A DNA stretch of 8,893 nucleotides from an uncultured Desulfurobacterium sp. (GTDB taxonomy: Bacteria > Aquificota > Aquificia > Desulfurobacteriales > Desulfurobacteriaceae). Of this stretch, positions 1-6,395 are shown in pieces. Below the pieces are notes generated by a model. That model ran no database searches, was not told the DNA's origin, and saw nothing but the letters and a program-made list of their open reading frames with translations. The DNA lies in assembly GCA_913055135.1 (NCBI GenBank), contig CAJXJV010000042.1, positions 1 through 8,893 of the forward strand, in the 5' to 3' direction. Made by a program: the position numbers and the translations under genes. Within the stretch, counting starts at the first letter, position 1. Every line of letters begins with the position of its first letter.

Positions 1-38
1 ATGTAATTCTTCTTTGCTTCTTCAAAACTCCTGAATTC

Positions 39-66
39 GTTATACCAATATTATTTTATTCCTCAA
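39..66 (-). promoter_or_regulatory. Possible minus-strand promoter at the left edge
   Basis: Read on the minus strand there is TTGAGG (61-66), a 16-base spacer and an extended -10, TGGTATAAC (39-47). It would drive a gene running leftward out of the window. An AGGAG at 28-32 precedes a TTG at 25, but that spacing is only two bases, so the start is doubtful. I see no convincing plus-strand promoter for bioA in positions 1-90; plus frame 3 is open from the window edge to a TAA at 72-74 and could be the tail of an upstream gene. Confidence 0.2.
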
Positions 67-90
67 AACTCTAACTTTCAGGAGGTTGTA

Positions 91-1415
91 ATGAAAAATT
101 ATCCAATCTGGCATCCATGCACACAGATGAAAGATCATGAAAAGTATCCTCTTATAAAGATTGTCAAAGGAAAAGGGATATACCTTTATGATGATAAAGG
201 TAAAAAATATATCGATGCTATATCTTCATGGTGGGTAAATTTGTTCGGGCATTCCAATGAAAGATTAAACAATGCTTTAAAACAGCAGGTTGAAAAGTTA
301 GAACATGTCATATTTGCAAATTTCGTTCATGAACCCGCCTTAAAGTTAACTGAGAAGTTGCTAAAAATCGTCCCTAAACCTCTTTCTAAGGTTTTCTTTG
401 CTGATAACGGTTCAAGTGCCGTGGAAGTGGCAATGAAGATGAGTTTTGGCTATTTCAAAAACAAGGGAGAAATAAGAAACAAATTCGTTTATTTAGATAG
501 TGGATACCACGGAGAAACCTTAGGAGCTCTATCAGTATGCGGAGAAGAGCTGTATAGTGAGATGTATAAGGAAATTATGATTAGTAATATCAGAGTAAAG
601 GGTCCTGATTGCTTTAGATGCCCTTATGGAAAAGAGAGGGATAAATGCGATGCAGAATGTTTTGAGTTTATGGAAGAGGCTTTATTGCAACATAAAAATG
701 AAGTCTGTGCAGTTTTAATTGAACCCATCGTCCAGTGTGCTGGAGGTTTTAAGATTTATTCGCCAAAGTATTTGCAAAAGTTAAGAAACCTGACAAGAGA
801 GCTCGGAATTCATCTCATTGCGGATGAAATTGCTGTTGGTTTTGGAAGAACTGGTAAAATGTTTGCCTGTGAACATGCAGGTATCACTCCAGATTTCATG
901 ACCCTATCCAAAGGGATTACGGGAGGCTATTTACCGCTGTCGGTGGTTTTGACTACGGATGAAATATACGATGCCTTTTATGATGATTACACATCTCTTA
1001 AAGCTTTTTTGCATTCACATAGCTATACTGGAAATCCTCTTGCTTGTGCTGTAGCAGTTGAAGTTCTTAATATTTTCGAAGAAGAAAATATTCTGGAAAA
1101 GAATAAAGAAAAGTATCAATACCTGCAGAAAAGAGTCAAGGAAAGATTCTTGAATTATAAGTTCTGCGGAGAAGTAAGGTATAAGGGATTTATCGTAGCA
1201 GTAGAACTTGTGAAAAATAGAGAAAATAAAGAACCCTTGATTGGAAAGAGCGGATAGGATTTCAGATTTATAGAAAGGCTCTTGAAAAGGGAGCTCTCCT
1301 CAGAAATTTAGGAGACGTTATCTACTTTATGCCTCCATACGTTATAGAATTTGACGAGATTGATAAGCTTGTGGATATTGCGTATAGTGCAACGAAAGAG
1401 ATACTTGGTGAGTAG
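91..1415 (+). pseudogene. bioA: Adenosylmethionine-8-amino-7-oxononanoate aminotransferase, interrupted by a one-base frameshift
   Basis: BioA is the PLP enzyme that uses S-adenosylmethionine to convert 7-keto-8-aminopelargonate to 7,8-diaminopelargonate in cytosolic biotin synthesis. Recognisable: WHPCTQM (7-13), SSWW (45-48), NGSSAVE (106-112), YHG (139-141), ADE (244-246) and the PLP lysine in TLSKGITGG (Lys274, the same number as in E. coli). The ATG follows AGGAGGT (80-86). The first frame stops at 1257 after 388 residues. The missing C-terminus continues in frame 3 from about 1239 with DWKERIGFQIYRKALEKGA and ends at the TAG at 1413-1415. Restoring one T in CCCTTGAT near 1238 gives 441 residues, close to the usual family length. 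This is either a real frameshift mutation or a base lost in sequencing; the intact downstream frame argues that it is recent or artefactual. Leucine codons are TTA/TTG-rich compared with murC and polA. Confidence 0.9.
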
Positions 1416-1449
1416 TGAAAGGTGAGTTGTGAGAGGTAAAGAGTGGAGA
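1408..1449 (+). repeat. Degenerate 7-base tandem repeat spanning the bioA-murC junction
   Basis: Six consecutive units of seven bases lie in perfect phase: GTGAGTA (1408), GTGAAAG (1415), GTGAGTT (1422), GTGAGAG (1429), GTAAAGA (1436) and GTGGAGA (1443). The first unit contains the bioA stop. The fourth and fifth together form the Shine-Dalgarno GAGAGGT. The sixth opens with the GTG start codon of murC. Related heptads occur at 2918-2959 and 3268-3281. Confidence 0.6.
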
Positions 1450-2801
1450 AAATAAAAGTGAATGGAAAGCTAAAAGTGCATATTGTGGGAATTGGTGGAA
1501 TTGGAATGTCTGGTATTGCCCTTGTTTTAAAAGGGCAGGGGTATGAGGTTCAAGGATCAGATATCAAAGAAAGCTCCATGGTTAAAAAACTTAAAGAAAA
1601 GGGAATAAACGTTTTTATAGGTCATAGAGCAGAAAACGTTCACGGTGCAAGTCTCGTAATTCACTCTTCAGCAGTAAAGCCTGACAATGTGGAGCTCCTT
1701 GAAGCAAGAAGACTTGGAATTCCCGTTATCCCACGAGCAGATATCCTCTCGGATATAATGCGTTTTAAGGAGGGTGTGGCTGTAGCAGGAACCCATGGAA
1801 AAACCACTACCAGCTCTATGATAGCGACAGTTTTCCACATGGCCGGGCTCAAACCTACCATTTTGGTTGGAGGAAGACTCTCTATTCTTGGTGGAGTCAA
1901 TGCTCAAAGTGGTGATGGAAATTGGCTCGTGGCAGAAGCTGATGAGAGTGATGGAACATTTTTAAAGCTTACGCCCACGATTTCTGTTATCACAAACATA
2001 GATGCTGATCATATTGACCATTATGGTTCTTTTGAAAACTTAAAGAGAGCTTTTGTGGAGTTTGCCAATCGGGTTTCCTTTTACGGAAAGGTTTTCCTCT
2101 GTGGGGAGTGTCCTAACGTCAGAGAAATTTTGCCAGAAGTCTATAAAAGAAAGGCGATTTATGGATTTAATGAAGAGTTTGATCTCTATGCAGGAGAAGT
2201 TAACTCAATGGGACTTGGCTCAATATTTGATGTTTACTATAAACAGAAAAGGCTTGGAAGAGTTAAGCTAAACGTTCCAGGGAAACACAACGTTTTAAAC
2301 GCTCTTGCCGCTGTTGGAGTCTCCTTAGAAGCAGGGATTCCTTTCCCTTATATTGCAGAGAGCCTTGAAGCGTTTAGAAATGCCAGTAGAAGAATGGAAT
2401 TGAAAGGAACAGTTAATGGAATAACTTTTGTTGATGATTATGCTCATCATCCAACAGAGATAAAAAGTTCCTATGAAGCTCTGAAAACTTCCTTTCCAGA
2501 GAGAAGAGTTGTTGTTCTTTTCCAGCCACACAGGTTTTCCAGGACGAGCCTTCTCTGGAAGGAGTTTGTTGAAGTTTTAAAGGAAATAGATAATCTTTAC
2601 ATTTGTGATATTTACCCTGCCGGTGAAAAACCCATTGAAGGTGTCAATTCAAGAAAGCTGGCGGAAGAGTGTGGTGCTGTCTATGGAGGTTCCCTACAGG
2701 AAACCTGCAAAGCTATTAGCTCTGTGCTGAAGCCAGGGGATGTTTTCCTTTCAATGGGTGCTGGTGATGTAACAAAAGCCTTTGAGCTCATCACACGCTG
2801 A
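1443..2801 (+). CDS. murC: UDP-N-acetylmuramate--L-alanine ligase
   Basis: MurC is the cytosolic, ATP-dependent ligase that adds L-alanine to UDP-N-acetylmuramate, the first step of peptide-stem assembly for peptidoglycan. The 452 residues match the normal length. Visible motifs in order: the UDP-binding N-terminal Rossmann loop GIGGIGMSG (16-24), the Mur ligase P-loop GTHGKTTT (116-123), EADESD (165-170), NIDADHIDHYG (185-195), HNVLN (282-286), DDYAHHPTE (331-339), QPHR (361-364) and GAGD near the C-terminus. The start is a GTG: it is the first start codon after an in-frame TAA at 1437 and sits five bases after GAGGT (1433-1437). It lies 27 bases after the restored bioA stop, so the two are probably co-transcribed although functionally unrelated. 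No other mur or fts gene is recognised beside it. Confidence 0.97.
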   Translation: MEKIKVNGKLKVHIVGIGGIGMSGIALVLKGQGYEVQGSDIKESSMVKKLKEKGINVFIGHRAENVHGASLVIHSSAVKPDNVELLEARRLGIPVIPRADILSDIMRFKEGVAVAGTHGKTTTSSMIATVFHMAGLKPTILVGGRLSILGGVNAQSGDGNWLVAEADESDGTFLKLTPTISVITNIDADHIDHYGSFENLKRAFVEFANRVSFYGKVFLCGECPNVREILPEVYKRKAIYGFNEEFDLYAGEVNSMGLGSIFDVYYKQKRLGRVKLNVPGKHNVLNALAAVGVSLEAGIPFPYIAESLEAFRNASRRMELKGTVNGITFVDDYAHHPTEIKSSYEALKTSFPERRVVVLFQPHRFSRTSLLWKEFVEVLKEIDNLYICDIYPAGEKPIEGVNSRKLAEECGAVYGGSLQETCKAISSVLKPGDVFLSMGAGDVTKAFELITR

Positions 2802-2850
2802 TGAAAGGATTAAAGAACTGCTAATTTCTAACACAGTATTCCAGAAAAGT

Positions 2851-2859
2851 TGTTATAAT
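2851..2859 (+). promoter_or_regulatory. Extended -10 promoter ahead of the small membrane protein genes and polA
   Basis: TGTTATAAT is a perfect extended -10 (TG, one base, TATAAT at 2854-2859). The -35 region 17 bases upstream (ACACAG) is poor, as is common for extended -10 promoters. Transcription would start near 2866, inside the 163-base gap after murC, and read into the small genes and probably polA. Confidence 0.5.
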
Positions 2860-2915
2860 CCAAATACAGTTCTTTGAAAGGTTAATAAGATTTCCAGAGC
2901 AGAAAAAGCAAAATT

Positions 2916-2931
2916 CCCTGAAAAGTGAGAG
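2916..2931 (+). repeat. 16-base direct repeat, copy 1
   Basis: CCCTGAAAAGTGAGAG occurs identically at 2916-2931 and 3266-3281, 350 bases apart, so the two copies bracket the 72- and 31-residue genes. In copy 2 the CCC TGA is the last codon and stop of the 31-residue gene. In copy 1 the same frame reads a short Lys/Arg-containing tail ending in Pro and stop, as if it were the remnant of another such gene. Confidence 0.6.
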
Positions 2932-2959
2932 AGAGATAAACTGGAAGGTTAGAGGTTCA
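2918..2959 (+). repeat. Second 7-base periodic tract
   Basis: CTGAAAA (2918), GTGAGAG (2925), then after two diverged units AGGTTAG (2946) and AGGTTCA (2953) all keep the same 7-base phase. GTGAGAG is identical to a unit of the bioA-murC tract. The tract provides the AGAGG ribosome binding site (2951-2955) of the next gene. The periodicity is weaker than at 1408-1449. Confidence 0.35.
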
Positions 2960-2964
2960 GAAGA

Positions 2965-3183
2965 TTGGCGAAGAGGGAGAGGAAGTTTGAGTATTACAAA
3001 GATTTATTCGGTAAAGCTTTCACAGCGACATTCGTTATCGGTGGAGCTACAATAAGTGGCTTGAAGTCTGATGGACTGACTTTCTGGAGTGGACTTGGTG
3101 TTATTGTTTCTATAATTTCAATAGTAGCTACATTCCTGGTTGGGAAAAATTATAAACGCTTATCAGAGGAAAACAATGGTTGA
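2965..3183 (+). CDS. Small two-helix membrane protein, function unknown
   Basis: A 72-residue protein. A charged N-terminus (MAKRERKFEYYKDLFGKAF) is followed by two hydrophobic stretches, about residues 18-33 (rich in Gly and Ala) and 39-60, with a short Lys-Ser-Asp-Gly turn between them and a charged tail (KNYKRLSEENNG). Both ends are predicted on the cytoplasmic side. The start is TTG, nine bases after AGAGG (2951-2955); an in-frame TAG at 2950 rules out a longer form. Its stop overlaps the start of the next small gene, and the extended -10 promoter lies about 100 bases upstream. I do not recognise the family. The layout recalls small two-helix proteins paired with a roughly 30-residue partner, but I cannot assign a Pfam family from sequence alone. 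Confidence 0.65.
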   Translation: MAKRERKFEYYKDLFGKAFTATFVIGGATISGLKSDGLTFWSGLGVIVSIISIVATFLVGKNYKRLSEENNG

Positions 3184-3271
3184 AATACTACTGGCTGGAT
3201 TAATAACTTTTCTCTTTCTGGCAGTCTTAATTTATATGGCTATTCCCTCAAAACGTGAAGAGCAACCCTGA
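3176..3271 (+). CDS. 31-residue single-helix membrane protein
   Basis: ATG at 3176 overlaps the end of the upstream gene by eight bases (ATGGTTGA) and follows AGAGGA (3165-3170) by five bases, which indicates translational coupling. The product starts MVEILLAGL, has one hydrophobic helix (about residues 3-23) and ends PSKREEQP. This is the topology of tiny membrane-complex subunits such as KdpF or CydX; a hydrophobic helix followed by Tyr, Ile, Pro and a charged tail is KdpF-like. No kdp or cyd genes are present, so the natural partner is the two-helix protein encoded just before it. Its last codon and stop lie in copy 2 of the 16-base repeat. Confidence 0.6.
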   Translation: MVEILLAGLITFLFLAVLIYMAIPSKREEQP

Positions 3272-3281
3272 AAAGTGAGAG
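3266..3281 (+). repeat. 16-base direct repeat, copy 2
   Basis: This is identical to 2916-2931. It contains the CCC TGA end of the 31-residue gene, and its CTGAAAA GTGAGAG portion again follows the 7-base unit pattern seen upstream of murC. Confidence 0.6.
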
Positions 3282-3284
3282 GGA

Positions 3285-3398
3285 TTGCAACTTGTCCTGC
3301 AAGCTCTTTGAGTTCAACTGATTTCTATACTTACTATTGCAGTAATCTGGATAAGCATATCTGAAATAAGGGCTGAGCGGATCACTGCTAAAAGGTAA
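3285..3398 (+). pseudogene. Possible broken small membrane-protein gene
   Basis: One frame runs from TTG 3285 (MQLVLQAL) through a single TGA at 3309-3311 and then continues 28 codons (VQLISILTIAVIWISIS, then a charged tail EIRAERITAKR) to a TAA at 3396-3398. The second half looks like a one-helix peptide with a basic tail, like its neighbours, but it has no ordinary start codon after the TGA, and the TTG sits too close to its GAGAGG. It may be a decayed gene, a gene using a rare start, or chance. Confidence 0.25.
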
Positions 3399-3413
3399 TT
3401 TCCGAGGAATATA

Positions 3414-3515
3414 ATGATTCCTGAGGATTTAATAGCGTCCATATTCAGTTTCTTCCTTGACATTGTTCTTGACATTATTTCCATCTTTTTTCCTATCAAG
3501 AGAAAAAAACGATAA
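3414..3515 (+). CDS. 33-residue hydrophobic peptide with basic tail, function unknown
   Basis: ATG at 3414 follows GAGGA (3404-3408) by five bases, a very good ribosome binding site. The peptide starts MIPEDLIASIFSFF, continues through a helix with repeated Leu/Val-Asp-Ile units and ends PIKRKKR. It is hydrophobic or amphipathic with acidic residues on one face and a strongly basic C-terminus. Length and shape resemble type I toxin peptides of the Fst class and other membrane-active microproteins, but the Fst-type Pro/Gly core is absent and I found no clear antisense RNA promoter. It lies 43 bases before polA on the same strand. A 56-residue hydrophobic frame on the opposite strand covers the same DNA; I favour the plus strand because of the ribosome binding site and the co-directional neighbours. 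Confidence 0.5.
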   Translation: MIPEDLIASIFSFFLDIVLDIISIFFPIKRKKR

Positions 3516-3520
3516 AAACC

Positions 3521-3529
3521 TGATATTAT
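3521..3529 (+). promoter_or_regulatory. Possible extended -10 promoter close to polA
   Basis: TGATATTAT gives TG, one base, then TATTAT (five of six matches to TATAAT), with no good -35. Transcription would start near 3536, leaving a short leader that carries the polA ribosome binding site. Confidence 0.25.
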
Positions 3530-3558
3530 TGTTTCTATTTCAGTAACAGGAGCGCAGT

Positions 3559-6072
3559 ATGGATAGTAAAACTGCCTATCTCTTTGACGGAACAAGTCTT
3601 GCATATAGAGCTTTCTATGCAATAAGGGATCTTTCAACCAGTACGGGATTCCCCACAAATGCTATATATGGTTTCATCAGGATGTTTCTCAAGCTCTACA
3701 AAGACTTTAAACCAGAGTACGTTGCTGTAGCCTTCGATGTGGGAAAGAAGACCTTTAGAAACGAGCTTTTAAAGGAGTATAAAGCAAACAGAAAACCTAC
3801 CCCTGATAACTTCAAGGTTCAGCTGCCTTACATAAAGAAATTTTTAGAGTGTCTTGGAATAACTGTTCTTGAAAAAGAGGGTTACGAAGCCGACGATATC
3901 CTTGGAACCGTTGCTAAAAAATTGGCATCAGAAGGGCACAGAGTTTTTATAGTTACTCCCGATAAAGATATGAGACAGCTCATTGATGAAAAGATTGCTG
4001 TAATCGCAATATCAAATAAAACCGGGCTGAAGAAGATCTACGATCTTGAAACATTCAGGAAAGAGTATGGAGTTGATCCACAGCAGATTCCAGATCTCTT
4101 TGGTCTCGCAGGGGATTCAATCGATAACATTCCCGGTGTTCCGGGGATAGGAGAGAAAACAGCTAAAAAGTTAATTGCCGACTTTGGAAGCCTTGAAGGT
4201 CTCTATGAAAACCTCGATGAACTAACTCCAAAGAGAAAAGAACTTCTGAAAAAGTTCAAAGAGCAGGCGTTCTTAAGCAGGGAGCTTGCGAAAATCGATA
4301 CAAACGTTCCTGTTGATGTTTCTCTTGAAGACCTGAAGGTAAAGGAACCTGAGGGTAAGTGCCTCGGTGAAATACTGAAAGAATTAGAGATGAAGAGTAT
4401 TGTTGAGGAGCTGAAAAAACTCTTTCCCGATATAGACTTTGGAGAATTTGATGAAGTTGAGAGGAGCAAACAGATATCCAGAGAAGAGGTTAAGAGAAAA
4501 GTTCAACCTGTTGACCTCTTTTCAAATCCAGAAGTTGCACTTATCCACGATGTGGATCCCATTGTTGCTGTTGATGAAGGGTACGTGAAAATAGATTTTG
4601 AGGAGATTCCAGATTTTCTACCAGAAAGAGGAAAGATTTACACTTTCAATTTGAAATCTCTCTACCACAGGATGGGAGAAAGAATTAAAAAGTTTCCTTT
4701 TGTGGATCTTTCAATCTGTGAGTACCTTTTGAATCCTCTCCAGAAAGGGTATTCGTCAAAGGATATCCTGCAGAGAAGACTCGGAATTATGAGCCTTGAT
4801 GACATAAAGGATTACGCTCACCACACTTTAAATACCGGAAGGGAGATATTAAAAGAACTGAAGAAGGAAGGTCTTGAAAAACTTTACAGGGAGATAGAGC
4901 TCCCTCTGATTTATGTTCTTTATAAAATGGAGAAAAGAGGGGTTCTCTTTGATAGAGAATATCTTGAAGGCTTTGGCAGGGAGCTTGATGAGAAAAGCAA
5001 AGATATAGAAAGGGAAATCTTTGAAATAGCAGGAGAGGAGTTTAACCTTAACTCTCCAAAGCAACTTGCAAATATCCTCTTTGAAAAGCTCAGGCTAAAG
5101 CCTCTCAAAAGGACCAAAAGCGGATACTCCACAGATGTTGAAACCCTTACCAGCTTAGCTTTAGAGGGACATAAAATTGCTGAGCTCCTTCTTGAGTATC
5201 GAAAGTTAACGAAACTCAACAGCACTTTTGTAAAAGGAATTCTCAAACACATGGATAAGGAAGGAAGGGTTCACACAACATTCATTCAGACCGGAACGGC
5301 AACGGGCAGGCTTTCAAGTGCTGAACCCAACCTTCAGAATCTTCCCGTTTCAGATGAGATTTCAAAGAAGATCAGATACGCTGTAACTGCACCGGAGGGC
5401 TATACCCTTGTCTGGGCTGATTACTCTCAAATTGAGCTTCGAGTCCTTGCCCATCTATCAGAAGATGAAAAGCTGATTGAAGCTTATAGGAAAGGTAGGG
5501 ATATTCACACAGAGACAGCTTCCCACCTTTTTGGTGTTTCGCCTGATGGGGTTGATGAAAAACTCAGAAGGGTTGCCAAAACAGTTAATTTTGGAATCAT
5601 CTACGGTATGAGCCCCCACGGTTTGTCAGAACGTCTTGGAATTCCGGTAAAAGAAGCTGAAGAGTACATAGAGCGCTATTTTGAAAAGTTTCCGCGAGTA
5701 AAAGACTACATAGAAAACACTCTGAAAGAGGCTTACGAAAAAGGCTACGTAAAAACTATCTTTGGAAGGGTAAGACCTCTTCCTGAGCTACGGTCTTCAA
5801 ATCGGAACATAAGGAGCTTTGGAGAAAGAGCTGCGGTAAATGCGACAATTCAGGGTTCTGCGGCGGATATAATGAAACTGGCGATGGTAAAACTCCACAC
5901 TAAACTGAAAAATGCCTACATGGTCCTTCAGGTTCACGATGAGATAGTGATTGAAGCACCGGAAGAGAAAGCTGAGGAGATTGTGAAAACTGTCAGAGAA
6001 ACGATGGAAAATGTTATAGAACTCTTAGTTCCACTGACGGTTGATGTAAACGCTGGAAAGCACTGGAGTTAA
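3559..6072 (+). CDS. polA: DNA polymerase I with 5' nuclease domain and a probably inactive 3'-5' exonuclease domain
   Basis: Replication and repair polymerase that fills gaps and removes RNA primers. Domains of the 837 residues: 5' nuclease about 1-290 with metal ligands Asp60, Asp112/113 (EADD), Asp135/137 (TPDKD), Asp186/189 (GDSIDN) and helix-hairpin-helix IPGVPGIGEK (191-200); a diverged exonuclease-like domain about 300-440; and the polymerase from about 445. Polymerase motifs are TGTATGRLSS (578-587), motif A DYSQIELR (621-628), motif B with Arg670, Lys674, Phe678 and Tyr682, and motif C VHDE (792-795). In the middle domain the expected DxE, NxKxD and terminal Asp metal ligands are not visible (for example NLKSL at 364-368 and YAHHTLN at 419-425), so proofreading is probably absent, as in Thermus polymerase. 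Length is also Thermus-like. ATG follows AGGAG (3548-3552) by six bases. Confidence 0.97.
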   Translation: MDSKTAYLFDGTSLAYRAFYAIRDLSTSTGFPTNAIYGFIRMFLKLYKDFKPEYVAVAFDVGKKTFRNELLKEYKANRKPTPDNFKVQLPYIKKFLECLGITVLEKEGYEADDILGTVAKKLASEGHRVFIVTPDKDMRQLIDEKIAVIAISNKTGLKKIYDLETFRKEYGVDPQQIPDLFGLAGDSIDNIPGVPGIGEKTAKKLIADFGSLEGLYENLDELTPKRKELLKKFKEQAFLSRELAKIDTNVPVDVSLEDLKVKEPEGKCLGEILKELEMKSIVEELKKLFPDIDFGEFDEVERSKQISREEVKRKVQPVDLFSNPEVALIHDVDPIVAVDEGYVKIDFEEIPDFLPERGKIYTFNLKSLYHRMGERIKKFPFVDLSICEYLLNPLQKGYSSKDILQRRLGIMSLDDIKDYAHHTLNTGREILKELKKEGLEKLYREIELPLIYVLYKMEKRGVLFDREYLEGFGRELDEKSKDIEREIFEIAGEEFNLNSPKQLANILFEKLRLKPLKRTKSGYSTDVETLTSLALEGHKIAELLLEYRKLTKLNSTFVKGILKHMDKEGRVHTTFIQTGTATGRLSSAEPNLQNLPVSDEISKKIRYAVTAPEGYTLVWADYSQIELRVLAHLSEDEKLIEAYRKGRDIHTETASHLFGVSPDGVDEKLRRVAKTVNFGIIYGMSPHGLSERLGIPVKEAEEYIERYFEKFPRVKDYIENTLKEAYEKGYVKTIFGRVRPLPELRSSNRNIRSFGERAAVNATIQGSAADIMKLAMVKLHTKLKNAYMVLQVHDEIVIEAPEEKAEEIVKTVRETMENVIELLVPLTVDVNAGKHWS

Positions 6073-6094
6073 CTTTAAAAATAGGAGGTAAGAG

Positions 6095-6391
6095 ATGAAA
6101 GTACTGGTTCCAGTTTTGAGTAAGGACAGAAATGCTGAAGTTTCAGCAGAGTTTGGCAGAGCTCCTTACTTCGCCGTTATTGAAGGTGGTAATGTTGAAT
6201 TCTATGAAAACCCAGGTGCTTCTGCGTCAGGTGGTGCAGGTGTTAAGGCTTCACAGTTTGTAATAAACCTTGGGGTCGATAAAATTATACTGAAAAAGCC
6301 TGCTGGTCCTAATGCAAAGTCTGCGCTGGAACAGGCAGATGTATCTATCGAGATAAGGGAAAACCTGAAAACCTTAGAGGAGCTCCTCTAA
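6095..6391 (+). CDS. NifX/NifB-fold (dinitrogenase iron-molybdenum cofactor family) small protein
   Basis: A 98-residue stand-alone member of the family (Pfam PF02579) that includes NifX, the NifB C-terminal domain and the orange protein ORP; family members bind or carry Mo/Fe-S clusters. Visible: MKVLVPVL at the start, the hallmark FGRAPYFAVIE (20-30), NPGASASGGAGVKASQF (39-55) and NLGVDKIIL (58-66). The Cys and His that precede FGR in its paralogue at 8188-8502 (CEHFGR) are replaced here by Ser and Glu (SAEFGR), so metal binding may differ. ATG follows AGGAGG (6083-6088) by six bases and lies 22 bases after polA, so it is probably read from the polA transcript. Its last 18 bases overlap the convergent ATPase gene inside a perfect palindrome, and it ends in TLEELL exactly as that protein does. 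Confidence 0.9.
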   Translation: MKVLVPVLSKDRNAEVSAEFGRAPYFAVIEGGNVEFYENPGASASGGAGVKASQFVINLGVDKIILKKPAGPNAKSALEQADVSIEIRENLKTLEELL

Positions 6392-6395
6392 GGTT
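6370..6395. terminator. Perfect 26-base palindrome: bidirectional terminator formed by two overlapping gene ends
   Basis: Positions 6370-6382 are the exact reverse complement of 6383-6395. As RNA it can form an 11-base-pair stem with an AGCT loop in either direction. On the minus strand it is followed by TTTTCAGGTTTT, a fair U-tract; on the plus strand the U-tract is weak (GATGCTATTTTC). Both convergent genes stop inside it, at 6389-6391 (plus) and 6374-6376 (minus). Confidence 0.85.

Noticed and set aside
1230..1257. Programmed -1 ribosomal frameshift in bioA
   Set aside because: No X-XXY-YYZ slippery heptamer is in frame in the overlap and no obvious stimulatory hairpin follows; bioA is not known to use frameshifting.
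2803..2826. Seven-codon ATG frame overlapping the murC stop
   Set aside because: Too short and without other support; chance ATGA overlap.
3309..3311. TGA as a selenocysteine codon in the small hydrophobic frame
   Set aside because: There is no visible SECIS-like hairpin just downstream and no redox context; decay or chance is simpler.
3457..3474. Two TTGACA hexamers as -35 elements for polA
   Set aside because: Neither has a convincing -10 at 16-18 bases, and both are explained as codons of a repeated Leu-Asp-Ile motif in the 33-residue peptide.
3314..3658. 114-codon open frame on the minus strand, hydrophobic, covering the small genes and the 5' end of polA
   Set aside because: It would run 100 bases antisense into the certain polA start. 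A shorter internal form (56 residues) has a passable ribosome binding site, but the plus-strand peptide has a stronger one and fits the co-directional row of genes.
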